A DNA stretch of 64,000 bases from Rhodococcus sp. SMB37 (GTDB lineage: Bacteria; Actinomycetota; Actinomycetes; Mycobacteriales; Mycobacteriaceae). The stretch is taken from positions 117,467 to 181,466 of the forward strand of contig NZ_SLVY01000015.1 in NCBI RefSeq assembly GCF_004345605.1. The letters are read 5' to 3'. The notes under the pieces are model-generated. The model was not told the DNA's origin. It was given only the letters and a program-made list of their open reading frames with translations, and did no database searches. A program made the position numbers and the translations under genes. Below, piece by piece: positions 46,779 to 63,722 of the stretch. Every line of letters starts with the position of its first letter. The first letter of the stretch is position 1.

Positions 46779-49265
46779 GTGCGAGTAGCGCAATCCTGGC
46801 TGGCGGAAATCCTGCAGCGCGCCACCCCCGAGTGGAACGTCACCCCGGAGGAACTCGACGCGGGCTTCGTGAGGGTCGGTCTCGAGGTCGAGGACATCGA
46901 GACCCTCGAGCGCGTCGATCATCTCGTCGTCGGCCGTGTCGAACAGATCACCGAGCTCGAGGGCTTCAAGAAGCCCATCCGGTTCTGCCAGGTCGATGTG
47001 GGAGAGGACGCGCCCCGCGGCATCGTGTGCGGTGCCCGCAACTTCGCCGAAGGCGACCTCATCGTGGCTGCATTGCCCGGTGCAGTGCTGCCCGGAGGTT
47101 TCGCCATCGCGTCGCGAAAGACGTACGGGCAGGTCTCCGACGGCATGATCTGCTCGGTCGCCGAACTCGGTATCGGCAAGGACCATTCCGGCATCCTCGT
47201 CCTGGAACCCGGCTCCGGTGAGCCCGGCGACGACGCGAACGACCTGCTCGGGCTCGGCGACACCGTCATCGAACTCAACATCACCCCGGATCGCGGCTAC
47301 TGCTTCTCGCTGCGCGGTCTGACCCGCGAGCTCGCCTGTGGTTTCGACCTCGAGTTCATCGACCCGGCACATGTCCCGTCGCTGCCGTCCGATGGTGGGG
47401 AGAGCTACCCGATCCGCCTCGAACCGGAGGCCGGCGCGACGCGATTCGCGGCGCGGAAGGTCACGGGTATCGACCCGACCGCGGTCACGCCGTGGTGGAT
47501 GCAGCGTCGCCTGCACACCGCCGGGGTCCGCCCGATCTCACCGGCCGTCGACGTCACCAACTACGTGATGCTCGAATTGGGCCAGCCGCTGCACGCGTTC
47601 GACGCTGCCACCCTGCAGGGTGAGATCGTGATCCGTCGCGCCGCAGTGGGGGAGAAGCTCGTCACGCTCGACGGTGTGGAACGCGACCTCGATCCCGAGG
47701 ACGTCGTCATCACCGACGACAGCGGTGTCATCTCCCTGGCCGGAATCATGGGCGGCGCCACCACCGAGGTCGGCGACGGCACCACCGAGATCCTCCTCGA
47801 GGCAGCCACTTGGGATCCGCTCGCGGTGTTCCGCGGCAATCGCCGACACAAGCTCAGCAGCGAGGCCGGTAAACGATTCGAACGTACCGTCGATCCCGAG
47901 GTTGCGCTCGCGGCGCTCGATCGCGCGGCATCGCTGCTCGCATCGATCGCCGGCGGACGAGTCGAGCCGACCCTGACCGACATCTCGGTACCCACCGAGA
48001 CCGTCTCGGTCCACATGGACATCGACCTGCCCGACCGCACCGCGGGTGTCACCTACGCGAACGGCACCGCCGCGCGCCGTCTCACCCAGATCGGCTGCGC
48101 GGTCGAGGTCGGTGTCGGTGACGACGGGCACGGTCAGCTCGTCGTCACACCCCCGTCGTGGCGTCCGGATCTGCGCCAGCCCGCGGATCTGGTCGAGGAG
48201 GTCCTCCGTCTCGAGGGCCTCGAGCAGATCCCCTCGGTCGTCCCGGCCGCGCCGGCCGGACGTGGACTGACCCCGAGTCAGCGTCGCCGTCGTTCGGTGG
48301 GCCGCGCGCTCGCCTCCGACGGCTACATCGAGGTCCTCGCCCCGGTGTTCCTGCCCGCCGGCGTGTTCGACACGTGGGCGCTCGACGCCGACGACCCGCG
48401 CCGCACCACCACCAAGGTCCTCAACCCGCTCGAGGCGGATCGACCGGAGTTGGCGACGACGCTGCTGCCGGGACTGCTCGAAGTGCTCTCCCGCAACATT
48501 TCGCGCGGACAGCGCGACGTCGCGCTCTTCTCGGTCGCGCAGGTCGTTCATCCCGGTTCCGAGACCACCTCGGTCGCGGCGCTGCCCGTCGACCGGCGCC
48601 CCACCGACGATGAGATCGCCCTCCTCGAACGGTCCCTGCCCGAGCAGCCCGTGCACATCGGCGGTGTCCTGTCGGGCCTGCGGGAACCCGCCGGCCCCTG
48701 GGGGCCGGGCCGGGCCGCTGAGGCGGCCGACGCGTTCGCCGCAGCCGAGACCGTCGCCCGGGCCGCGGGTGTGCAGCTCGAGCGTCGCGCGGCGCAGTAC
48801 CTGCCGTGGCACCCGGGCCGCTGTGCCGCGCTGCTGGTCGACGGTGTCGTCGTCGGACATGCCGGTGAGCTCCACCCGGCCGTTGTCGAACGCGCCGGAC
48901 TGCCCGCGCGGACATGCGCCTTCGAACTGAACCTCGATGCGCTGCCGATCGTGGAGCTGCTGCCCGCTCCGGTCGTGTCGCCGTTCCCGGCGGTCCTGCA
49001 GGATGTCGCGGTCGTGGTGTCGGACGAGGTGCCGGCCGCGCGGGTGGAAGCGGCCCTGCGTAGCGGTGGCGGCGAGTTGCTCGAGGACATCCGTCTGTTC
49101 GATGTCTTCACGGGTTCCCAGGTGGGCGAGGGGCGCAAGTCGCTCGCGTTCGCGCTGCGGTTCCGTGCGTACGACCGCACCCTCACCGAGGACGAGGCGA
49201 GCGCGGCTCGCGACAGCGCAGTCGCTGCGGCCTCGGCCGCCGTGGGAGCGGAACTTCGGGCGTGA
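46779..49265 (+). CDS. pheT: Phenylalanine-tRNA ligase beta subunit
   Basis: 828-residue non-catalytic, editing and tRNA-binding subunit. An N-terminal tRNA-binding OB domain (about 40-150; [20 protein letters not shown]) is followed by the B3/B4 editing domain ([39 protein letters not shown]), the B5 domain, a catalytic-like domain and a C-terminal anticodon-binding FDX-ACB domain ([40 protein letters not shown]). GTG 46779 fits the conserved [12 protein letters not shown] start. It forms the usual pheST operon. Confidence 0.97.
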   Translation: MRVAQSWLAEILQRATPEWNVTPEELDAGFVRVGLEVEDIETLERVDHLVVGRVEQITELEGFKKPIRFCQVDVGEDAPRGIVCGARNFAEGDLIVAALPGAVLPGGFAIASRKTYGQVSDGMICSVAELGIGKDHSGILVLEPGSGEPGDDANDLLGLGDTVIELNITPDRGYCFSLRGLTRELACGFDLEFIDPAHVPSLPSDGGESYPIRLEPEAGATRFAARKVTGIDPTAVTPWWMQRRLHTAGVRPISPAVDVTNYVMLELGQPLHAFDAATLQGEIVIRRAAVGEKLVTLDGVERDLDPEDVVITDDSGVISLAGIMGGATTEVGDGTTEILLEAATWDPLAVFRGNRRHKLSSEAGKRFERTVDPEVALAALDRAASLLASIAGGRVEPTLTDISVPTETVSVHMDIDLPDRTAGVTYANGTAARRLTQIGCAVEVGVGDDGHGQLVVTPPSWRPDLRQPADLVEEVLRLEGLEQIPSVVPAAPAGRGLTPSQRRRRSVGRALASDGYIEVLAPVFLPAGVFDTWALDADDPRRTTTKVLNPLEADRPELATTLLPGLLEVLSRNISRGQRDVALFSVAQVVHPGSETTSVAALPVDRRPTDDEIALLERSLPEQPVHIGGVLSGLREPAGPWGPGRAAEAADAFAAAETVARAAGVQLERRAAQYLPWHPGRCAALLVDGVVVGHAGELHPAVVERAGLPARTCAFELNLDALPIVELLPAPVVSPFPAVLQDVAVVVSDEVPAARVEAALRSGGGELLEDIRLFDVFTGSQVGEGRKSLAFALRFRAYDRTLTEDEASAARDSAVAAASAAVGAELRA

Positions 49266-49305
49266 CGCGGCAGCGTCAGGTGGATGTGCGACGTAGCCTG
49301 GGAAG

Positions 49306-49722
49306 ATGAGCACGCATGAATCGTCTCCCGGGCGGGTACCGGATCCCGACAAGCCGGAGGAACCCGCACCGGACGTGACCCCCGCCGGACCGGACACGCC
49401 GTCGGTGCCCGACGTGCCGCCCGGCCCATCGATACCCGACGTCCCACCGATCGATCCGGAGCCGACGCCCGATCCCGACATCACACCCAGCGGGACTCGG
49501 GCACCGACGATCGAGGAGATCACCGGATACACCGAAGGTGGAGTGCCGACCTTCGACTCGGTGCGCGACAAGATCGAGCGGCGAGCGGGGACAGCGATCG
49601 GTATGGAGGAACTGGCCCACGAGAGTGCGGCCGGTCGGACCCTCGACGAGAAGTACGAGGATCGGAAGAAGGCCGCGGCCGACAAACTCGACGAGATCCG
49701 GCGGGCCCTGAAGAACACCTGA
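49306..49722 (+). CDS. Small protein with Pro-rich N-terminus (unknown)
   Basis: 138 residues. The first half is Pro/Asp/Val-rich and low complexity, built on PDVPP and PDPDI steps; the second half is charged and helical (TFDSVRDKIERRAGTAIGME, then KYEDRKKAAADKLDEIRRAL). No signal peptide or membrane segment. TAGCCT (49294-49299) lies six bases before the ATG, so the mRNA may be leaderless. I do not recognise a family with a known role. Confidence 0.7.
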   Translation: MSTHESSPGRVPDPDKPEEPAPDVTPAGPDTPSVPDVPPGPSIPDVPPIDPEPTPDPDITPSGTRAPTIEEITGYTEGGVPTFDSVRDKIERRAGTAIGMEELAHESAAGRTLDEKYEDRKKAAADKLDEIRRALKNT

Positions 49723-49751
49723 GCCTGATCCCACCCCCGGTGATGAAATAA

Positions 49752-52105
<2,354 letters not shown>

Positions 52106-52146
52106 TCGGGCGGCCCCCACCTTCCCGGTCGATACAGGAGAACCTC

Positions 52147-53054
52147 ATGACCGACGACCTCATCGCGAGTCTGACCTCGCACCAGAAGGCGTTCGTGCTC
52201 GCTGAAGCCCTGCCGTGGCTGCAGAAGTTCCGCGACAAGATCGTCGTCGTCAAGTACGGCGGCAACGCCATGACCGACGACATCCTCAAGGCTGCGTTCG
52301 CCGCCGACATGGCGTTCCTGCGCACGGTCGGCATCCACCCCGTCGTGGTGCACGGCGGTGGCCCGCAGATCAACGCCATGCTGAAGCGGCTCGGCATGGA
52401 AGGCGAGTTCCGTGGCGGCTTCCGCGTGACCACACCCGAGGTCATGGATGTCGTACGCATGGTGCTGTTCGGACAGGTCGGCCGCGAACTCGTCGGCCTG
52501 ATCAACAGCCACGGGCCGTTCGCGGTCGGGATCTCCGGTGAAGACGCGCAACTGTTCACCGCAACCCGTCGCACCGTCGTCGTCGACGGAAGCGACACCG
52601 ACATCGGACTCGTCGGTGACGTCACCACTGTCGACCCCGCAGCGGTGCTCGACCTCATAGCGGCGGGCCGCATCCCCGTGGTATCGACGATTGCGCCCGA
52701 CGCCGACGGCGTCGTGCACAACATCAACGCCGACACCGCCGCCGCGGCCCTCGCCGAGGCGCTCGGCGCGGAGAAACTCGTCGTCCTCACCGACGTCGAA
52801 GGTCTCTACACCGACTGGCCCGACCGCAGCTCGCTCACCTCGTCGATCGACACTGCCGCGCTCGAGACGCTCCTGCCGTCACTCGACTCCGGCATGGTCC
52901 CCAAGATGGAGGCGTGCCTGCGCGCCGTGCAGGGCGGAGTTCCCACAGCGCACGTCATCGACGGACGCCAGCCGCACTCCGTGCTGCTCGAACTGTTCAC
53001 CGAAGAAGGCATCGGCACCATGGTGGTGCCGGCCCCCGACAAGGAAGGCGCCGC

Positions 53055-53058
<4 letters not shown>
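52147..53058 (+). CDS. argB: Acetylglutamate kinase
   Basis: 303 residues, second step of the pathway. The amino-acid kinase fold shows KYGGNAM (phosphate binding), [13 protein letters not shown] and [17 protein letters not shown] 52147 follows AGGAGAACCTC. It is probably feedback-inhibited by arginine, as in other cyclic-pathway ArgB proteins; this is inferred from the presence of argJ. The stop overlaps argD (ATGA). Confidence 0.97.
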
Positions 53059-55177
<2,119 letters not shown>

Positions 55178-55179
55178 CG

Positions 55180-55689
55180 ATGAGCACCGTGCACGGCCGA
55201 GACGACATCGCGGTGAGTGCCCCGACGCGAGCCGCCCGGCAGGCACGCATCATTGCGCTGCTGGCCACCCGCGCGGTGCGTAGTCATACCGAGCTCGCGA
55301 CCCTGCTCGCCGATGAGGGCATCGAAGTCTCGACCGCCACATTGTCCCGCGACCTCGAGGAGCTCGGAGCCGTCAAGCTCCGGGCGGCCGACGGGGGAGC
55401 GGGCGTGTATGTGGTCCCGGAGGACGGTAGTCCGGTACGCGGGGTCACCGGCGGCACCGACCGCCTGTCGAAACTCCTCGGTGAGCTTCTGGTCTCGACC
55501 GACTCGAGTGGCAACATCGCGGTGTTGCGGACCCCACCCGGGGCAGCGCACTATCTGGCCAGTGCACTCGATCGTGCATCATTACCGGAAGTGGTCGGGA
55601 CGATCGCGGGAGACGACACCATCGCGGTGATCGCTCGCGAACCGACTACGGGAGCCGACCTGGCTGCGAAAATCGAATCACTCGCCTGA
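55180..55689 (+). CDS. argR: Arginine repressor
   Basis: 169 residues. The N-terminal winged helix ([36 protein letters not shown]) binds ARG boxes; the C-terminal hexamerisation domain with [14 protein letters not shown] senses arginine. It is encoded inside the arg operon, so it is likely autoregulated from the argC promoter. The ATG lies two bases after the argF stop. Confidence 0.97.
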   Translation: MSTVHGRDDIAVSAPTRAARQARIIALLATRAVRSHTELATLLADEGIEVSTATLSRDLEELGAVKLRAADGGAGVYVVPEDGSPVRGVTGGTDRLSKLLGELLVSTDSSGNIAVLRTPPGAAHYLASALDRASLPEVVGTIAGDDTIAVIAREPTTGADLAAKIESLA

Positions 55690-55737
55690 CCTACCACTGA
55701 TAGACGTACGTCGAAAACAAGAAGGAGCACAATCACC

Positions 55738-56937
55738 ATGGCCGATCGCGTCGTACTCGCCTACTCGGGCGGGCTGGACACCTCCGTTGCCATCAGCTGG
55801 ATCGGCAAGGAGACCGGCAAGGAGGTCGTCGCCGTCGCCATCGACCTCGGCCAGGGCGGCGAGGACATGGAGGTCGTGCGTCAACGCGCCCTCGACTGCG
55901 GTGCCGTCGAATCCGTCGTCGTCGACGCCAAGGACGAGTTCGCGACCGAATACTGCCTACCCACCGTGCAGGCCAACGCCCTCTACATGGACCGGTATCC
56001 ACTGGTCTCCGCGATCAGCCGCCCGCTGATCGTGAAGCACATCGTGCAGGCCGCTCGCGAGCATGGGGGCACCATCGTCTCCCACGGCTGCACCGGCAAG
56101 GGCAACGACCAGGTCCGCTTCGAGGTCGGCTTCGGCGCTCTCGCCCCCGACCTGCAGGTCATCGCACCCGTCCGCGACTACGCCTGGACCCGCGAGAAGG
56201 CCATCGCCTTCGCAGGCGAGCACGGCCTGCCGATCAACGTGACGAAGAAGTCGCCGTTCTCCATCGATCAGAACGTGTGGGGACGTGCCGTCGAGACCGG
56301 CTTCCTCGAGGACCTGTGGAACGCTCCCACCAAGGACGTCTACGACTACACCGAGGACCCCACCCTCAACTGGCAGGCGCCCGACGAAGTCATCATCAGC
56401 TTCGAGGGAGGACGCCCCGTCGCCATCGACGGCAAGCACGTCACCGTGCTCGAAGCGATCCAGCAGCTCAACAAGCGCGCCGGTGCTCAGGGCGTGGGCC
56501 GCCTCGACATGGTCGAGGACCGCCTCGTCGGCATCAAGAGCCGCGAGATCTACGAGGCCCCTGGTGCCATCGCGCTGATCACCGCCCACCAGGAACTCGA
56601 GCACGTCACCCTGGAACGCGAGCTCGGCCGCTACAAGCGCCGCGTCGAAGAGCGCTGGAGCGAGCTGGTCTACGACGGCCTGTGGTTCTCCCCGCTCAAG
56701 TACGCGCTCGACGCATTCGTCGAGAAGACCCAGGAACGGGTCACCGGCGATATCCGCATGGTCATGCACGGTGGCCACATCTCGGTCAACGGCCGCCGCA
56801 GCCCCGAGTCGCTGTACGACTTCAACCTCGCCACCTACGACGAGGGCGACAGTTTCGATCAGTCGAATGCCAAGGGCTTCGTGCAGATCCACGGCCTCTC
56901 GTCGAAGGTTGCGGCCAAGCGGGACCTGGGACTGTAA
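55738..56937 (+). CDS. argG: Argininosuccinate synthase
   Basis: 399 residues joining citrulline and aspartate with ATP. The PP-loop [14 protein letters not shown], the [17 protein letters not shown] block and [15 protein letters not shown] are typical. ATG 55738 follows AAGGAGCACAATCACC. A 48-base gap after argR could hold a weak internal promoter; none was clear. Confidence 0.98.
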   Translation: MADRVVLAYSGGLDTSVAISWIGKETGKEVVAVAIDLGQGGEDMEVVRQRALDCGAVESVVVDAKDEFATEYCLPTVQANALYMDRYPLVSAISRPLIVKHIVQAAREHGGTIVSHGCTGKGNDQVRFEVGFGALAPDLQVIAPVRDYAWTREKAIAFAGEHGLPINVTKKSPFSIDQNVWGRAVETGFLEDLWNAPTKDVYDYTEDPTLNWQAPDEVIISFEGGRPVAIDGKHVTVLEAIQQLNKRAGAQGVGRLDMVEDRLVGIKSREIYEAPGAIALITAHQELEHVTLERELGRYKRRVEERWSELVYDGLWFSPLKYALDAFVEKTQERVTGDIRMVMHGGHISVNGRRSPESLYDFNLATYDEGDSFDQSNAKGFVQIHGLSSKVAAKRDLGL

Positions 56938-58365
<1,428 letters not shown>

Positions 58366-58499
58366 CAGAGTGAAGAGTTCGGGACACGACTTGCACTGTC
58401 GGGAGACACTCACCGACGCGACACCGACAGCCGCCCGCCGTGTGGCAGGCTGAGAGCCGTGACCGGGTGTGCCGGAACGCCGGATGGAGGGGGCGGTAG

Positions 58500-61487
58500 G
58501 TGGAGCTGAGCGGTAACGCTGTGATCGGATCCCTGCGGCGTGTGGTCGCGACGGCGCAGAACGGTCTCGAGGTGGTGCGATTCGGCGGCCTGGAATCAGG
58601 GGCGACACCGTCCCCGTTCCAGGTCGTCGTCCGCACCCCGATGTACCGACTGCGGCGATATTTCCCCGAGTCCGACACGGCTGCCTCAGGAATCCCGATC
58701 GTATTGGTGCCGCCGATGATGATGTCGGCCGACGTGTACGACGTCACCCCGGAAACGGGCGCTGTCGGATTGCTGCACTCGATGGGCCTCGACCCCTGGG
58801 TCGTCGACTTCGGGTCACCGGATCAGGAAGAGGGCGGGTGGGGGCGGACCCTCACCGATCACATCGTTGCCCTCGACGAGATCATCGACCGAGTTCACGA
58901 CTACACCGGCCGCGCCGTCCATCTGTCGGGGTACTCGCAGGGCGGCATGTTCTGCTACCAAGCGGCGGCCTATCGACGGAGTCGTGGCATCGCCAGTCTG
59001 GTGACGTTCGGGAGCCCCGTCGACACTCTGGCTGCGCTTCCGTTCGGTATCCCTGATGCAGTTGCCGTCCGATCGGCCGATTTCCTCGCCGACCACGTGT
59101 TCAACCGCCTTGCGATCTCGGGCTGGATGGCGCGCGCGGGCTTCCAGTTCCTGGATCCGGTCAAGAGCGTGCGCTCGCGCATCGACTTCCTCCTACAGTT
59201 GCACGACCGTGAGGCACTGCTGCCGCGCGAGCCTCAGCGCAGGTTCCTGGACACCGAAGGCTGGGTTGCGTGGTCCGGCCCGGCGGTGGCCGAACTACTA
59301 CGACAGTTCATCGCACACAACCGGATGATGAGCGGCGGGTTCGTGATCAACGACCGCGCCGTCAGCCTCGTGGAGATCACCTGCCCGGTTCTCGCGTTCG
59401 TGGGCGAGGTCGACGACATAGGCCAGCCACTCGCCGTGCGCGGTATTCGCAAAGCTGCACCTCGTGCCGAGGTGTACGAATACTCACTGCGCGCGGGTCA
59501 CTTCGGGCTTGTGGTGGGATCCGTTGCTGCACAACAGACATGGCCCGCCGTCAGTGAATGGGTGCAGTGGCGTGACGGTCAGGGGGACCGACCGGTCGGC
59601 GTGGCACCGATGAAGACGCCGGACCCGCACGGTGAAGGTGAGACCGGTGTGACGATCGGCAATCGCATCACCCATACCGCCACGACCATCGCTGAGGTCG
59701 GCACCGAAGTCGTCGGGGGTCTTGCCGGACTCGCGGCCGGCGCGGTGCGTGGAGCCCGTGAACTGTCGGGCGAGGCGGTACGTGCCCTGCCGCGGCTCGC
59801 GCGGTTGGGGCAACTCCAATCGCATACGCGTGTCTCCGTAGGAAGTCTTCTCGCGGAACAGGCCCGCAAGGCGTCGCATCGCGATTGCTTCATCTACGAC
59901 GACCGGGTGTATACGTACGAGGTCGTCGACACGAGGATCGACAGCATCGTCCTCGGACTCATCGGCTGCGGCATCCGCCCGGCCATGCACGTCGGTGTCC
60001 TGATGGGAACCCGACCAAGCGCGATGGCCGCCGTTGCAGCGGTGTCGCGGCTCGGAGGCGTGTCGGTGATGCTGTCCGAGGGGCCTGATCTCGCCGAAGC
60101 CATCAGGCTCGGTGCCGTGGAGACGATCGTCGCCGACCCGGAGCGCCTCGACCGTGCAGCTGCAACCGGTCTTCCTGTGCTCGTCCTGGGCGGTGGAAAC
60201 CTTCGTGAACTCGATGTCCCTCCGGGAGCAGAGGTGGTCGACCTCGAACGTTTCGACGTGTCGACCGTCGAGTTACCGGGCTGGTACGTCCCGAACCCCG
60301 GTCTCGCCCGCGAGCTGGCTTTCGTGTTGTTCACAGGAAGCGGCGACACGCTCGAGATGAAGCGGATCACGAACCACAGGTGGGCGCTGTCGGCCTTCGG
60401 AACCGCTACCGCGGCGTCACTCGATCGTGGCGATACGATGTATTGCCTTGCGCCTCTGCATCATTCGTCCGGACTCCTGGTCGGGCTCGGAGGCGCGCTC
60501 GCGGGTGGTGCGCGGATCGCCTTGTCTCGGGAGTTGGACCCCACGCGCTTCCGCGAGGAGATTCATCGGTACGGCGTGACGGTGGTGACCTATACATGGT
60601 CGATGCTGCGTTCGATCCTCGACAGCTCCTCCTCGCATGCCGACGACATCCATCCCATCCGGCTGTTCCTCGGCTCCGGCATGACGCCCGGCCTGTGGCG
60701 ACGCACCATGGAGCGCTTCGAGCCTGCCCGAGTACTCGAGTTCTACGCCTCGACCGAGGGCGACATCGTGCTCGCGAACGTCTCAGGGGCGAAGGTCGGC
60801 TCGAAGGGGCGGCCGTTGCCGGGGAGCGCCGACGTCCGACTGGCTGCCTACGATCCGGTGTCCGGTCGACTCCTCGAAGACGACCGTGGATTCGTGCGGG
60901 AATGTGATCCCGACGAGGTCGGGCTGCTGCTCGGCCGACGGGGTCACTCCGCCGAGGCGATCACCGGTGTCATGCGCGGCCTTTTCGAACCGGGCGACGC
61001 CTGGGTACCCACGGAGAATCTGTTCCGTCGCGATACCGACGGCGACTTCTGGCTTCTCGACAACAAACGTTCCGTCACCGTGACACAGCATGGCCCGGTC
61101 TATGCGCAGCCGGTCGTCGACGTCCTCGGCAACCTCCCCCGGGTCGACCTCGCCGTGTCGTACGGCGTCACCGTCGGTCACCGTCACATCGCGGTGGCAG
61201 CGGTCACGCTCCGTGAGAATCGTGCGCCGACCGCCGCCGAGATCACCGTGGCGTTCGATGCCCTGCCCGTCGGTGAGCGTCCCGACCTGGTACATGTGGT
61301 CGCCGAGATTCCCCTGGGTCCGTCGTATCGCCCGATCACCGAGGTTCTGCGTGCGCGAGGGCTACCTGCGCCCAGCGTCCGGTCCTGGTACGCAGACCCG
61401 GCAACGGGGATGTACCGTCGGTTTACCAAGGCGGTGTCGACCAAGTGGACGTCGGGCACGGGCCGGACCTGTCCGCCGGCGCGGTAA
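58500..61487 (+). CDS. Bifunctional lipase-like / acyl-CoA synthetase-like fusion (Rv1683 type)
   Basis: 995 residues. The first 370 are an alpha/beta hydrolase related to PHA synthases, with the nucleophile elbow HLSGYSQGG (S146), a candidate acid in VGEVDDIGQP and a histidine in LRAGHFGLV. A Gly/Ala-rich hinge (about 390-440) follows. Residues 445-990 are an adenylate-forming domain of FATP type. Its ATP loop reads FTGSGDTLEMKR instead of SGTTGxPK, YASTEGDIV is present, and the C-terminal catalytic lysine is not evident. M. tuberculosis Rv1683 has this layout and is linked to triacylglycerol turnover on lipid droplets. The GTG follows GGAGGGGG. Confidence 0.9.
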   Translation: MELSGNAVIGSLRRVVATAQNGLEVVRFGGLESGATPSPFQVVVRTPMYRLRRYFPESDTAASGIPIVLVPPMMMSADVYDVTPETGAVGLLHSMGLDPWVVDFGSPDQEEGGWGRTLTDHIVALDEIIDRVHDYTGRAVHLSGYSQGGMFCYQAAAYRRSRGIASLVTFGSPVDTLAALPFGIPDAVAVRSADFLADHVFNRLAISGWMARAGFQFLDPVKSVRSRIDFLLQLHDREALLPREPQRRFLDTEGWVAWSGPAVAELLRQFIAHNRMMSGGFVINDRAVSLVEITCPVLAFVGEVDDIGQPLAVRGIRKAAPRAEVYEYSLRAGHFGLVVGSVAAQQTWPAVSEWVQWRDGQGDRPVGVAPMKTPDPHGEGETGVTIGNRITHTATTIAEVGTEVVGGLAGLAAGAVRGARELSGEAVRALPRLARLGQLQSHTRVSVGSLLAEQARKASHRDCFIYDDRVYTYEVVDTRIDSIVLGLIGCGIRPAMHVGVLMGTRPSAMAAVAAVSRLGGVSVMLSEGPDLAEAIRLGAVETIVADPERLDRAAATGLPVLVLGGGNLRELDVPPGAEVVDLERFDVSTVELPGWYVPNPGLARELAFVLFTGSGDTLEMKRITNHRWALSAFGTATAASLDRGDTMYCLAPLHHSSGLLVGLGGALAGGARIALSRELDPTRFREEIHRYGVTVVTYTWSMLRSILDSSSSHADDIHPIRLFLGSGMTPGLWRRTMERFEPARVLEFYASTEGDIVLANVSGAKVGSKGRPLPGSADVRLAAYDPVSGRLLEDDRGFVRECDPDEVGLLLGRRGHSAEAITGVMRGLFEPGDAWVPTENLFRRDTDGDFWLLDNKRSVTVTQHGPVYAQPVVDVLGNLPRVDLAVSYGVTVGHRHIAVAAVTLRENRAPTAAEITVAFDALPVGERPDLVHVVAEIPLGPSYRPITEVLRARGLPAPSVRSWYADPATGMYRRFTKAVSTKWTSGTGRTCPPAR

Positions 61488-61526
61488 CCTGAGCGCGTTC
61501 ACCATCAGCTCGTCGAGAGGACATCC

Positions 61527-61748
61527 GTGGCCGTCGATCCCACACTGTTGAGCATCCTGGCCTGCCCACAGGACAAGGGGCCGCTTCTCCTCGTCGACGA
61601 CACGGTTCTGTACAACCCCAGGCTGCACCGCGCGTATCCCATCGAGAACGGAATCCCGGTTCTGCTCGTCGACGACGCACGTGACGTCTCTGACGGCGAG
61701 CACGAGGATTTCGTCTCGCGCGGGGCCGCCGGATGGGCCACGAGCTGA
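61527..61748 (+). CDS. Trm112-like small protein
   Basis: 73 residues: LLSILACPQDKGPLLLVDDTVLYNPRLHRAYPIENGIPVLLVDDA is the UPF0434/Trm112 pattern, but only the first cysteine (LACP) of the zinc site remains, so it is a metal-free form. Family members support methyltransferases. GTG 61527 has GAGAGGA upstream. It overlaps the mpg start by 16 bases and corresponds to M. tuberculosis Rv1684. Confidence 0.88.
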   Translation: MAVDPTLLSILACPQDKGPLLLVDDTVLYNPRLHRAYPIENGIPVLLVDDARDVSDGEHEDFVSRGAAGWATS

Positions 61749-62350
61749 CCTCGGATCGTCTTTCGGCACTCGATCCGGTTGCTGCAGCGCGCGTCTTACT
61801 GGCTGCTCATATCAGCGTCGGTGAGGTGACGCTGCGTATCACCGAGGTCGAGGCGTACGGCGGACCTGAAGATGGTCCGTGGCCGGACCCGGCCGCACAC
61901 TCGTACCGTGGTCCGACCGGCCGCAACCGGGTCATGTTCGGACCGGCCGGCCACCTGTACGTCTATCGCAGCTACGGAATCCACCACTGCGCGAACGTCT
62001 CGGTCGGTCCCCCCGGCGTAGCCTCCGTGGTGTTGTTGCGCGGTGCCGAAGTGATCACCGGTGAATCGGCAGTGCGGACCCGGCGGACACCCGGCACCCC
62101 CGTGGAGAATCTCGCGCGCGGCCCCGGCAATCTTGCGGAGGCACTGGGTCTGACTCTCGACGACAACGGTCTCGACGTCTTCGCACCGGACGCGCGGGTA
62201 TCGGTCACCCTCTCCGAGGTGAAATCACAGGTGGCGACCGGTCCGAGAGTGGGGATCAGTGTCGCTGCCGACCGGCCGTGGCGGTTGTGGATCCCCGGTC
62301 GGATCGGTGTCTCCGCATACCGAAGGAGCCCACGCGCTCCGATGCTCTGA
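61733..62350 (+). CDS. mpg: DNA-3-methyladenine glycosylase (AAG/MPG type)
   Basis: 205-residue base-excision repair glycosylase removing alkylated purines. The family signature ITEVEAYGGPEDGPWPDPAAH contains the catalytic Glu; HSYRGPTGRNRVMFGPAGHLYVYRSYG follows, and GPRVGIS lies near the end. The ATG is inside the preceding gene, implying coupling. It matches M. tuberculosis Rv1688, just before tyrS. Confidence 0.95.
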   Translation: MGHELTSDRLSALDPVAAARVLLAAHISVGEVTLRITEVEAYGGPEDGPWPDPAAHSYRGPTGRNRVMFGPAGHLYVYRSYGIHHCANVSVGPPGVASVVLLRGAEVITGESAVRTRRTPGTPVENLARGPGNLAEALGLTLDDNGLDVFAPDARVSVTLSEVKSQVATGPRVGISVAADRPWRLWIPGRIGVSAYRRSPRAPML

Positions 62351-62372
62351 ACCGTAATGGGATGATCGAACG

Positions 62373-63650
62373 GTGACTGAGCAAATTCTGGACGAACTGA
62401 CCTGGCGCGGGCTCATTGCCCAATCGACCGATCTCGACGCACTCCGACGGGACCTCGATGCAGGTCCGATCACGCTCTATGCCGGATTCGACCCCACCGG
62501 GCCGAGTCTGCACGCAGGTCACCTCGTACCGCTGCTCGCGCTCAAGCGTTTCCAGCGCGCAGGCCACCGGCCGATCGTGCTCGCCGGCGGTGCTACCGGC
62601 ATGATCGGCGATCCGCGCGACGTGGGAGAGCGGACGATGCAGTCTTCCGACACCGTTGCCGATTGGTCAGAGCGCATCCGCGGTCAACTCGAGCGATTCG
62701 TCGACTTCGGCGACCCGGACACCGGCGCAGTCGTGGTGAACAACCTCGACTGGACGGGTCAGCTCGGTGTCGTCGATTTCCTGCGGGACATCGGTAAGCA
62801 CTTCTCGGTCAACGTCATGCTCGCGCGCGACACCGTCAAACGCCGGCTCGAGGGCGACGGTATCTCGTACACCGAGTTCAGTTACATGCTGCTGCAGGCC
62901 AACGACTACGTGGAACTTCGCCGCAAGTACGGGTGTGCGCTCCAGGTCGGTGGCTCCGATCAGTGGGGCAACATCATCGCCGGTGTCGAACTGAACCGAC
63001 GCACCGACGGGGCCTCGGTGCATGCCCTGACCGTTCCGCTCGTGACCTCCTCGGACGGCAAGAAGTTCGGGAAGTCGACCGGCGGCGGAAGCCTGTGGCT
63101 CGACCCGGAGATGACGAGTCCGTACGCGTGGTACCAGTACTTCGTCAACGCGGCAGACGCCGACGTGATCAAGTACCTGCGGTGGTTCACGTTCCTGTCG
63201 CGGGAGGAACTGGCGGAGCTCGAAACCGCAACTGCCGAACGTCCGCACGCACGCGAGGCACAGAAGCGTCTCGCAGCGGAGATGACGACCCTTGTCCACG
63301 GTGAAGCGAATACCCGTGCCGTCGAGCACGCGAGCCTCGCGTTGTTCGGGCGCGGCGAACTCGCGGAGCTCGACGAAGGAACGCTTGCTGCGGCGTTGAC
63401 CGAGGCGGCGGTTTCGGAGGTGCGTGACGGCGATCCGAACACCATCGTCGACCTTCTCGTCGCGACGGAGCTGTGTGAGAGCAAGGGTGCGGCGCGGCGG
63501 ACGGTCAAGGAAGGTGGTGCGTCAGTCAACAACGTCCGAGTCTCGAGCGAAGATTGGACGCCGTCGGAGAATGATCTGCTCCACGGCCAGTGGATGGTTG
63601 TTCGTCGCGGTAAACGGAACTTCGCCGGCGTGCGCATCGTGAAGGACTGA
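62373..63650 (+). CDS. tyrS: Tyrosine-tRNA ligase
   Basis: 425-residue class I synthetase. The HIGH-type motif is [11 protein letters not shown] and the KMSKS variant is KKFGKS. The tyrosine pocket sequence [26 protein letters not shown] is intact, and a C-terminal S4 RNA-binding domain ([21 protein letters not shown]) ends the protein. The GTG lies 22 bases after mpg; no strong Shine-Dalgarno sequence is seen. Confidence 0.98.
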   Translation: MTEQILDELTWRGLIAQSTDLDALRRDLDAGPITLYAGFDPTGPSLHAGHLVPLLALKRFQRAGHRPIVLAGGATGMIGDPRDVGERTMQSSDTVADWSERIRGQLERFVDFGDPDTGAVVVNNLDWTGQLGVVDFLRDIGKHFSVNVMLARDTVKRRLEGDGISYTEFSYMLLQANDYVELRRKYGCALQVGGSDQWGNIIAGVELNRRTDGASVHALTVPLVTSSDGKKFGKSTGGGSLWLDPEMTSPYAWYQYFVNAADADVIKYLRWFTFLSREELAELETATAERPHAREAQKRLAAEMTTLVHGEANTRAVEHASLALFGRGELAELDEGTLAAALTEAAVSEVRDGDPNTIVDLLVATELCESKGAARRTVKEGGASVNNVRVSSEDWTPSENDLLHGQWMVVRRGKRNFAGVRIVKD

Positions 63651-63693
63651 CACGAGGGTGACGCCACCGCTGTCGGGGGTCTGACCAGGCGAT

Positions 63694-63722
63694 TTGACGC
63701 TCTGTTGGCGGTGGCGTAACTT
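63694..63722 (+). promoter_or_regulatory. rRNA operon promoter P1
   Basis: TTGACG (63694-63699), 17-base spacer, TAACTT (63717-63722): the best sigma-70 promoter in the window, pointing toward the rRNA leader. Confidence 0.75.
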
